DNA of 8,252 nucleotides, taken from contig JAIROH010000075.1 of NCBI GenBank assembly GCA_031257595.1, positions 1 through 8,252 of the forward strand. Direction: 5' to 3'. The notes beneath the pieces are model-generated. The model did no database searches. It was not told where the DNA came from and was given only the letters and a program-made list of their open reading frames with translations. This document shows positions 1 to 5,882 of this stretch, in pieces (within the stretch, counting starts at the first letter, position 1; every line of letters begins with the position of its first letter). The stretch comes from Treponema sp. (GTDB lineage Bacteria > Spirochaetota > Spirochaetia > Treponematales > Breznakiellaceae). A program made the translations under genes and the position numbers.

Positions 1-140
1 TCACTATCAGCACCATGCGGCTTACCGATTTTAACGATCATTCCAAATATACCTATACCATTCCCCATGATGAATGGCTCCATGTACGGGACAACATTTT
101 CGATCCTTCGAATTGGGAAAAGGTTTCTGTATCCGAATGA
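1..140 (+). CDS. C-terminal end of an unrecognised protein (partial)
   Basis: Reading from base 3, an open frame of 45 codons runs to a TGA at 138-140; the start lies outside the window. The visible tail is polar and rich in aromatic and charged residues (it includes TYTIPHDEWLHVRDNIFDPS), with no membrane segment. I do not recognise the family. It is taken as coding because its stop overlaps the start of the next glycosyltransferase gene by the ATGA arrangement typical of translationally coupled operon genes, and because the frame is open across the whole visible stretch. By context it probably belongs to the same polysaccharide operon, but the fragment is too short for a functional call. 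Confidence 0.6.
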   Translation, partial: TISTMRLTDFNDHSKYTYTIPHDEWLHVRDNIFDPSNWEKVSVSE

Positions 141-1210
141 CCATTACCATTGACTGCCGCATGATAAAAGCCGGAAGCGGCATAGGGGTATATCTGCGGG
201 AATGTCTCAAATGGATACTGGATTCTCCCCACTCTTTTTTACTCCTGGGCTCCGAAAAAAGATTGAAAGAAGCCGCCGGGGGAAGAGAAAATACCTGTGT
301 CCTTGAATGTACGGCAAAGCCCTTTTCCCTCCGGGAACTTTGTTGTTTTGGTTCCGGTGTTTTAAAAAAAATAAACAATACTGATCTTTTTTATTCACCC
401 TTCTTTAACGTACCCGCCGGCATTAACATACCCGTATTCACGACGATTCATGACATAATTTTCCCCGACATGCCGGAACTGAGCGGAAGGCTCGGCCTTA
501 AGGCCAGAATGTATTTCTACCGGCGGGCTTACAGGGTTTCAAAAAAAATTTTTACCGTGTCGGAATTTTCAAAATCAAGAATACAATACCATCTGGGTTA
601 CGACAAACCGCTTGTTGTTACCTATAACGCGGCCCAGTCCTACCTTTCGGAACCGTTCTCATATCTTCCTCCCAAAAAAGACATCATCCTCTTTATCGGG
701 AACATTAAAAAACACAAGGGCCTTTCCTGTCTTCTTGAAGCCTTTCTTGAAGCGAGAAAAGAGGGGCTTACCTCCAAACTGGTTATTGCAGGCGGCGCGG
801 AAAACTTCAGGTCCAGGGATTCAGGCATCATGGAACGCGCAAACGACCTTGACGGAGAAGGGGTGGAATTCACCGGCTTTATTCCCAATGAAAGGCTCAA
901 GATCCTTCTTGCGGAAGCGGCGCTCCTTGTGCAGCCATCCCTGTATGAGGGTTTCGGCTACCCTCCCCTGGAAGCCATGGCCGTGGGAACGCCGGCCCTC
1001 ATTTCGGATATACCCGTGTTCCGGGAAATATACGGGGCCTTTCCGGTTACCTTCTTTAAGGCCGGGGACTCCGGGGATCTGAAAGAAAAGCTTCTCTCCC
1101 TCCTTCTAAACAAAAAACCCCAAAGACTCTCCCTATCGCCTGATTTGGCGGAAAAATACAGCTTCAAAAAAACAGCCGGAATAATCCTTGAGGAGCTGGA
1201 AAAACCGTGA
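137..1210 (+). CDS. GT4-family glycosyltransferase
   Basis: A 357-residue cytoplasmic GT-B glycosyltransferase of family GT4 that probably adds a sugar from a nucleotide-sugar donor to a lipid-linked glycan. The N-terminal half has the acceptor-side Rossmann fold: a glycine-rich loop (residues 11-18), IHDIIF (104-109) and TVSEFSKSRI (140-149). The C-terminal half has the donor site: LFIGNIKKHKGL (185-196), KLVIAGG (214-220), VEFTGFIP (243-250) and the GT4 EX7E motif EGFGYPPLE with E271 and E279. Length is normal for the family. An ATG at 74 lies in frame, but the ATG at 137 is preferred: the protein then begins directly with the first beta strand (MTITIDCRMI), and the start overlaps the previous stop as ATGA. 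Only a weak AAAGG (119-123) lies upstream, so coupling to the upstream gene is likely. The gene contains two runs of eight A (364-371 and 541-548). Donor and acceptor cannot be told from sequence alone. Confidence 0.9.
   Translation: MTITIDCRMIKAGSGIGVYLRECLKWILDSPHSFLLLGSEKRLKEAAGGRENTCVLECTAKPFSLRELCCFGSGVLKKINNTDLFYSPFFNVPAGINIPVFTTIHDIIFPDMPELSGRLGLKARMYFYRRAYRVSKKIFTVSEFSKSRIQYHLGYDKPLVVTYNAAQSYLSEPFSYLPPKKDIILFIGNIKKHKGLSCLLEAFLEARKEGLTSKLVIAGGAENFRSRDSGIMERANDLDGEGVEFTGFIPNERLKILLAEAALLVQPSLYEGFGYPPLEAMAVGTPALISDIPVFREIYGAFPVTFFKAGDSGDLKEKLLSLLLNKKPQRLSLSPDLAEKYSFKKTAGIILEELEKP
1191..1195 (+). promoter_or_regulatory. Ribosome binding site for the GTG-started GT4 gene
   Basis: AGGAG lies 11 nt before the GTG at 1207, inside the end of the preceding gene. 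It supports the non-ATG start that overlaps the upstream TGA. No ATG at a usable position competes with it. Confidence 0.6.
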
Positions 1211-2298
1211 AAACCGCCATAGTCCATTACTGGCTTGTCAACATGAGGGGGGGCGAAAAAGTTCTGGAGGCTCTTCTCGAGCTCTACCCCCAGGCGGACA
1301 TCTATACCCATGTCTACGATCCGAAAGCGGTTTCGCCCCTTATCAACTCTCATCGTGTGTATACCTCCCGTATCAACTGGCTTCCTTTCGCGAAAAAACT
1401 CTACCAAAAATACATGCCCCTCATGTCTAATGCGCTTACAGAATTTGACCTCCGCGGCTACGACCTGGTTATTTCAAGCGAATCGGGACCTGCCAAAGGA
1501 GTGGTACCTGATCCCGACGCGTATCATATATGTTTCTGCCACAGCCCCATGCGCTACCTGTGGGATATGTACCATGAATATTTTAAGGGCGCCGGCGCCA
1601 TAACCCGATTTTTTATGAAACGTCTGATTCCTTCGCTGCGAATATGGGATGTTACATCGGCAAATTTGGTTGACCGTTTTATCACCAATTCCCGTTATGT
1701 GGCAAAACGGATCGGACGATACTACAACCGGGAAGCCGAGGTGGTTTATGTTCCGGTGGATACGGAATTCTTTTCCCTTTCGGAGCGCCGCCCGGAGGAC
1801 TTTTACCTTTTCTTTGGGCAGCTTGTGGATTACAAGCGGGCGGACATCGCCATCGAAGCCTGCGTACAGTCGGGCAGGAAACTCGTGGTCGCGGGCTCCG
1901 GTAAAAAAGATACCCGCCGTTACGGTAAATCGGGACTGGTACGATTTTTGGGCCGGGTCAGTGACGAAGAAATAAGAGGGCTGTTTTCCCGGGCCAGGGC
2001 CCTGCTCTTTCCGGGCATAGAGGATCTGGGGCTTGTTCCCATCGAGGCCAACGCCGCGGGATGCCCGGTCATCGCCTTCCGCAAGGGCGGCGCCCTGGAC
2101 ACGGTTAAAGAAAACGTGACGGGCCTTTTTTTCGACGAACAAAACGCCGCTTCCCTTATCAGGGCCATGGATCGCTTCGAAGCGTCGGAAGAAAACTTTA
2201 AGAACCGGGAGGCCTTTACCGCCCAGGTCGGGCAGTTTTCCAAAGAGGCCTTTAAGGAGCGGGTTTCCCGAATAATAGCGGAACGCCGGCGGATATAA
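1207..2298 (+). CDS. GT4-family glycosyltransferase, WbaZ-like (probable mannosyltransferase)
   Basis: A 363-residue GT-B glycosyltransferase. Its opening HYWLVNMRGGEKVLEAL (residues 7-23) and the CHSPMRYLWD motif (111-120) match what I know of the WbaZ-like GT4 subgroup, whose characterised members transfer mannose in O-antigen or capsule synthesis. Other GT4 signatures are NSRYVAKRIG (161-170), YVPVDTEFF (181-189), the donor-site lysine region DYKR (208-211), KLVVAGSG (225-232) and the EX7E motif with E272 and E280 (IEDLGLVPIE). The start is GTG at 1207, within the previous stop (GTGA), with AGGAG at 1191-1195 as ribosome binding site, 11 nt upstream. A run of seven G (1247-1253) encodes the conserved Arg-Gly-Gly of the N-terminal motif. 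It is the last + strand gene before a convergent junction. Sugar specificity is inferred only from the subgroup. Confidence 0.9.
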   Translation: MKTAIVHYWLVNMRGGEKVLEALLELYPQADIYTHVYDPKAVSPLINSHRVYTSRINWLPFAKKLYQKYMPLMSNALTEFDLRGYDLVISSESGPAKGVVPDPDAYHICFCHSPMRYLWDMYHEYFKGAGAITRFFMKRLIPSLRIWDVTSANLVDRFITNSRYVAKRIGRYYNREAEVVYVPVDTEFFSLSERRPEDFYLFFGQLVDYKRADIAIEACVQSGRKLVVAGSGKKDTRRYGKSGLVRFLGRVSDEEIRGLFSRARALLFPGIEDLGLVPIEANAAGCPVIAFRKGGALDTVKENVTGLFFDEQNAASLIRAMDRFEASEENFKNREAFTAQVGQFSKEAFKERVSRIIAERRRI

Positions 2299-2319
2299 CC
2301 TGTAAGCCAAATATGTGCG

Positions 2320-2345
2320 GCGGGTCGGCCGAATCTCCGTCCCGC
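2320..2345. terminator. Possible bidirectional hairpin at a convergent gene junction
   Basis: GCGGG (2320-2324) pairs with CCCGC (2341-2345). After one T-T mismatch, CGG (2326-2328) pairs with CCG (2337-2339), leaving an 8-nt loop. It lies in the 59-bp gap between the converging second GT4 gene and the minus-strand barrel gene, where a terminator is expected for both. Neither side has a U-run right after the stem, so it is not a classical intrinsic terminator; the call rests on position and stem strength only. Confidence 0.3.
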
Positions 2346-2357
2346 AGCAACCCGAAC

Positions 2358-4175
2358 CTACCTTGGAAACAATCTAAACCCAATCGTTACAATTATCCCG
2401 AACGAGTCGGGATATTGCGCCTTATGTGCCGCGCTAAAACCTTTATAATAGGAATAAACGACGCCGGCCTCACCAAACAGTTCAAGGGGAAAATTGGCGA
2501 AAGTATGATTTGCCCCCACCTTGACGATATGGAGCCACTGATACGCCCCGTCATGAAGAAACCGCTTGGTAATTGAACCACGATTGTCGGGATCCAGTTC
2601 GGAGCGGTAATTGCTCCCGTCTACGGCATCATCTCCATGGTCGGCTCCGTGGCGTATCATCTGGTATTGAACATGAACGCCGGTACTCGGCACAGGCATG
2701 GTTTCAATTCTGAGAAGAATTTCATCCGAATTGGGCGGAAGATAATAACCCAACCCGACCCCGTTGTTGGTATAGGACGTTTCATAAGGGTGGCCGCTAT
2801 CTTTGGCAAGCCACGGCGCGTAAATTCTGGTGTGGGTATAGGTATAAGGTTCTATTTTGGTGTAGCTTAAGCGAACGGAAGCAAAAGGAAGCCAGGGGAA
2901 AACGGCCTTGATCCCCCCCTGGAACGCGAACATATGCCGGTCAAGCTTGAAAATCTTTGAGGCCGACGCGACCTCTATTTCATCAAGGTACGCCGAAAAC
3001 CACAGCGCCCCTACGCCGGGGTACTGGCCGCGGATGTTGAAAAACAGGCCCATGTTGTCGTAGTCGCCGATGTTGTACTGATAGAGAAAATTATTGTTTA
3101 TTGGGAAGATGTAGCCAAGCTCAAAGCGTTTGGGCCATACGACGGAGCTTCCCACGTCAATGTGCAGATAATTTTTATAATTAAACTCCAATTGTTCTAT
3201 AGAAAAAGCGTTTTGAAAGTTCCAGGCGGATCCGGTTCCTTCGGAATTGTAGTACTCCAGAACTCCCGTCAGGGAAGAAAAGGCAAACCAGGACACGGGA
3301 TTAAACGTCGCCTCAAGGGCCAGAAACGGCTGGGCATAGCGGTTAAAAGCAAGGCTGCTCCCTTCCGTCATCGCGCCCCATTCCCGTCTAAGCCTGCCGA
3401 AACGCATGGTAAGGGCGCCGTCAAACAATACCCCTGAAAGTTCCGATTGAAGGCTGGAACCGATTCCCCTGGAACCGGGCCATTTTTCAAGGCCGCCGGC
3501 GGTCAGTCCCGCGGTACCAAAGACAAAACCGTCCCATTCTTTCTGAAAGGTATAGGGAAAAAACGCAGGGGATTCACCGTACACTTTGATTGGCTGATTG
3601 ATATAGGAGCCTTTGTTGACAAACCCTTTATAATATGTATCATAGGTTCCCAGATAATCCCGGGGCGCCCTTATTAACCCCCCGCTAACGGTAACGTCAA
3701 ACGACAGGCGCTCCCCTACATCACCGTCCAGATAAAGACTTGCCCAGTCGTTAGTGCCCCAGACAGCGTCTTTTTCTTTGGTATAATATCCCCCTGAAAC
3801 AACCGATTTAATCCCTACTCCGACGTCGCCGGAAAACCAGTTTTCCCCCTGGCTGTTGCGGGTCTCGAAACGGTAGGCCCCCCGCTTAAAATCCATTCCC
3901 GGGCGGCCGTTACCCAAGCGCTGCCGCGCGTCTTCCAGGACCGACCTTTCGGTATCGCTGAGCTTTTCCGGGAAACCGAGGATTGTGTCAATCGCGTCGA
4001 TAACCTGCGCTCTGGAATAGGGTTTAACCGCCGGAAGAGGATCAACAAGTCCACGCAGCTGGGCCTGTTCCAAAATGTAATAAACAGGATTATCCAACGG
4101 TACCGAAATATGGGTTTGGGCAAAAAGGACGCCGGAACCCAGACATACAAACAGCGGTAACATCCGTAACTTCAT
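2358..4175 (-). CDS. Wzi-family-like outer-membrane beta-barrel protein (capsule/exopolysaccharide assembly)
   Basis: A 605-residue exported protein, probably an outer-membrane barrel that helps attach or export surface polysaccharide. A clear signal peptide (MKLRMLPLFVCLGSGVLFAQ, residues 1-20) is followed by a short helical domain (about 25-90). That domain resembles an S-layer-homology-type helix pair (YYILEQAQLRGL at 32-43; YSRAQVIDAIDTIL at 53-66). The rest alternates polar and hydrophobic residues with many aromatics, as in beta strands. Wzi-like landmarks are FGRLRREWG (259-267) with SLAFNRYAQPF (274-284), and RFELGYIFPINN (350-361) followed by NIGDYDNMG (368-376). The last strand ends FRLFPR. 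In-frame ATGs also exist at 4211 and 4181. The start at 4175 is preferred because it begins the signal peptide and lies 7 nt past a predicted -10 box, whereas the ATG at 4181 is only 1 nt past it. A GGAGGA at 4201-4196 lies 20 nt from this start and inside the promoter spacer, so it is probably not a ribosome site. The gene is divergent from a distant paralogue at 4227. Confidence 0.8.
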   Translation of the reverse strand: MKLRMLPLFVCLGSGVLFAQTHISVPLDNPVYYILEQAQLRGLVDPLPAVKPYSRAQVIDAIDTILGFPEKLSDTERSVLEDARQRLGNGRPGMDFKRGAYRFETRNSQGENWFSGDVGVGIKSVVSGGYYTKEKDAVWGTNDWASLYLDGDVGERLSFDVTVSGGLIRAPRDYLGTYDTYYKGFVNKGSYINQPIKVYGESPAFFPYTFQKEWDGFVFGTAGLTAGGLEKWPGSRGIGSSLQSELSGVLFDGALTMRFGRLRREWGAMTEGSSLAFNRYAQPFLALEATFNPVSWFAFSSLTGVLEYYNSEGTGSAWNFQNAFSIEQLEFNYKNYLHIDVGSSVVWPKRFELGYIFPINNNFLYQYNIGDYDNMGLFFNIRGQYPGVGALWFSAYLDEIEVASASKIFKLDRHMFAFQGGIKAVFPWLPFASVRLSYTKIEPYTYTHTRIYAPWLAKDSGHPYETSYTNNGVGLGYYLPPNSDEILLRIETMPVPSTGVHVQYQMIRHGADHGDDAVDGSNYRSELDPDNRGSITKRFLHDGAYQWLHIVKVGANHTFANFPLELFGEAGVVYSYYKGFSAAHKAQYPDSFGIIVTIGFRLFPR

Positions 4176-4182
4176 GTACATT

Positions 4183-4211
4183 ATTATTGTTGAAATCCTC
4201 CGAAATGTCAA
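4183..4211 (-). promoter_or_regulatory. Predicted sigma70-type promoter of the minus-strand barrel gene
   Basis: On the minus strand, TTGACA (4211-4206, perfect -35) is followed after 17 nt by AATAAT (4188-4183, 5 of 6 -10 bases). The predicted transcript starts near 4176, one base before the ATG at 4175, so the mRNA would be leaderless or nearly so. The elements interlock with those of the opposite promoter. Confidence 0.6.
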
Positions 4212-4218
4212 CTATAAT
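4190..4218 (+). promoter_or_regulatory. Predicted sigma70-type promoter of the barrel-WbaP operon
   Basis: TTGAAA (4190-4195, 5 of 6 -35 bases) is followed after 17 nt by a perfect TATAAT (4213-4218). The predicted transcript starts near 4225, within two bases of the ATG at 4227. No ribosome binding site precedes that ATG, which fits a leaderless start. It would drive the barrel, WbaP-like and small secreted protein genes. Confidence 0.7.
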
Positions 4219-4226
4219 AAAATACA

Positions 4227-5882
4227 ATGAAAATGACAGGTAAGCTGCTCCCCGTCCTGCTGTGTATACATGTTCAGACGCTTTTTCCGCTTCCGCCGCA
4301 AAAACTCTTGTACAGTGATGATTGGGCCTACGAAGCCCTGTCGATCCTTTCACGGGAACAGAGAATTGTCTTTTTTGCCGATTCGGTGATCACTGTGGCC
4401 CAAATGCGGGACTGCCTCGACGCGATTGACGAGGAAACCCTTTCGGAAAGCGGGAAAGTACTTTTAAGGCGGCTTGAGGCATACCTCGCGAGTTCTCCGT
4501 GGATCAGCGCAAAATCCGGCGCCCTCAGCGCGGGAATCGACATAGCCGTTCAGGGTGAAACCTACTGTAAAAGTTCTCCCGACATCCCCTGGATACACGA
4601 CTATCACAGCAGGAATCCCCTCCTGCAGATGCCGGCAAACATCTCCCTGGGACCGTATATAAGCCTTGAACTGGTACCCTTTGCCGGCCAAAACGAATAC
4701 GCCGCTTCTCTGCATAACAATTACGTCAACATTCCCTATGATCCGGTACATCAGTTCGATATACACTTTCCCCGGCGTTCCTACCTCAGTGCCGGAATCC
4801 CCTTCGGCGAAGCTTCGGGGATTCATTTTGCCATAGGCATCGGAGAGGATTTTCTGGGCAGAACCAGGACGGGGAGCGTTATTCTTTCCGATTACATGAA
4901 CAAAGTTACCTATGCCCGGCTTTCCCTCTATTCGCCGTCGATAAAATACGCCGCCGAGATAAAGCAGTTTGAAGTAAACAAATACCTGTATATGCATTAT
5001 CTCCATGTCCGGCCCCACAGGATTTTTTCCCTGACCTTTACCGAGGGGGTCATGGTCAACGCTCCCCTTGAGCTTCGTTTTCTTAACCCGACAACGGTTT
5101 TTCACGGTTTTGAATCCTATAAAACATACGATGATTATAACGACGAACTGAATATTACCGATCCCCGAATAACCGATCCAACCGGCGGATCCCGGATCGG
5201 TTCGTACTTCGGCGTAAAAATCGAATTCCAGCCGGTTAAGTATCTGCGTTTCTACGGCCTCTTTGCCATGGATCAGCTCCAGTTGGGCATAGAAAAAGAC
5301 AATTGGTCCGACGACCTTACCCCGGACGCCCTGGCTTTCCAGGCGGGAACAGAACTGTCCGTTCCCGTTTCGGGAGGGTATTGGAATTTTGGCCTGGAAG
5401 GGGTATATACCTATCCCTATATGTACGTGCTGCACAACAAAAAATGGTCGTTTGTAAAGGAATATCCGGAAATCGACAACATGACCGTCCGCGATTGGGT
5501 CGGCAGTCCCTTCGGTCCGGATACCATAGCGGGGACATTTTGGACCGGTTACGCGTCTTCCCGCTGGTCCCTGACCTTTTCTTTTGTTTTCGCGGCCCAG
5601 GGAGAGCGCTCGGGAACGGATATTTTCGATACAACCAATTATTGGCCGACCCCGGCGGTATACGACGTGGTAGTTCCCCCAACGGGGATCCCGGTTTACA
5701 CCGCCACGGCAGTTCTTCTTTGGGAATGGACGCCCAGAGAATGGATACACATACGGTTTGAGCCGGGATACCGTTTTGTCAACAACAGCGGTCATGTCAG
5801 GGGACAAAAGGCCTATGGCTTTGAGGCGGCTCTTTCGGTCAAGTTTGTTCCGGCAATGCTTAAAACTTATGAATTTAACTGA
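4227..5882 (+). CDS. Wzi-family-like outer-membrane beta-barrel protein, second copy
   Basis: A 551-residue exported protein with a short positively charged, hydrophobic N-terminus (MKMTGKLLPVLLCI) as signal peptide; the cleavage site is unclear. Residues 29-90 form a helical domain (DDWAYEALSIL at 31-41; VAQMRDCLDAIDEETLS at 57-73) laid out like that of the divergent barrel gene. The barrel part carries Wzi-like landmarks: GEDFLGRTRTGSVILSDYMN (206-225) and LELRFLNPTTVFHGFESY (281-298), then YDDYND (301-306) and VKYLRFYGLFAMDQLQL (337-353). Its likely role is export or surface attachment of the polysaccharide made by the neighbouring enzymes. The ATG at 4227 has no ribosome binding site and lies 8 nt past a TATAAT, suggesting a leaderless mRNA; an in-frame ATG at 4233 is the alternative. 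The 3' end overlaps the WbaP-like gene. Confidence 0.8.
   Translation: MKMTGKLLPVLLCIHVQTLFPLPPQKLLYSDDWAYEALSILSREQRIVFFADSVITVAQMRDCLDAIDEETLSESGKVLLRRLEAYLASSPWISAKSGALSAGIDIAVQGETYCKSSPDIPWIHDYHSRNPLLQMPANISLGPYISLELVPFAGQNEYAASLHNNYVNIPYDPVHQFDIHFPRRSYLSAGIPFGEASGIHFAIGIGEDFLGRTRTGSVILSDYMNKVTYARLSLYSPSIKYAAEIKQFEVNKYLYMHYLHVRPHRIFSLTFTEGVMVNAPLELRFLNPTTVFHGFESYKTYDDYNDELNITDPRITDPTGGSRIGSYFGVKIEFQPVKYLRFYGLFAMDQLQLGIEKDNWSDDLTPDALAFQAGTELSVPVSGGYWNFGLEGVYTYPYMYVLHNKKWSFVKEYPEIDNMTVRDWVGSPFGPDTIAGTFWTGYASSRWSLTFSFVFAAQGERSGTDIFDTTNYWPTPAVYDVVVPPTGIPVYTATAVLLWEWTPREWIHIRFEPGYRFVNNSGHVRGQKAYGFEAALSVKFVPAMLKTYEFN

Larger units (their letters stand above)
4181..4220. repeat. Imperfect palindrome spanning the divergent promoters
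   Basis: The 16-nt arms 4181-4196 and 4205-4220 match as an inverted repeat at 14 of 16 positions, around an 8-nt centre (CCTCCGAA). The symmetry comes from each -10 and -35 pair mirroring the other: the outer AT-rich part holds the -10 boxes and the inner TTGAMA part the -35 boxes. It could also be a binding site for a dimeric regulator, but nothing in the window encodes one. Confidence 0.75.

Noticed and set aside
74..136. 21-codon upstream extension of the first GT4 gene
   Set aside because: It overlaps the end of the upstream coding frame and adds residues before the expected first beta strand; the ATG at 137 with the ATGA overlap fits better.
1474..2310. Minus-strand open frame of 278 codons opposite the second GT4 gene
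   Set aside because: The + strand carries a complete GT4 enzyme with EX7E and WbaZ-like motifs; the antisense translation has no family pattern.
2313..2576. Short + strand open frame across the convergent junction
   Set aside because: It mostly overlaps the C-terminal barrel strands of the minus-strand gene, and its translation has no recognisable features.
4196..4201. GGAGGA on the minus strand as a ribosome binding site for the minus-strand barrel gene
   Set aside because: It is 20 nt from the ATG at 4175 and 14 nt from the ATG at 4181, too far for usual function, and it lies between the predicted -35 and -10 boxes. If that promoter is wrong and transcription starts further upstream, it could be revived with the 4181 start.
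4464..5807. Minus-strand open frame of 447 codons inside the second barrel gene
   Set aside because: It is long but antisense to a gene with clear signal peptide, promoter and Wzi-like motifs. The antisense product shows no recognisable domain and no ribosome site was noted.
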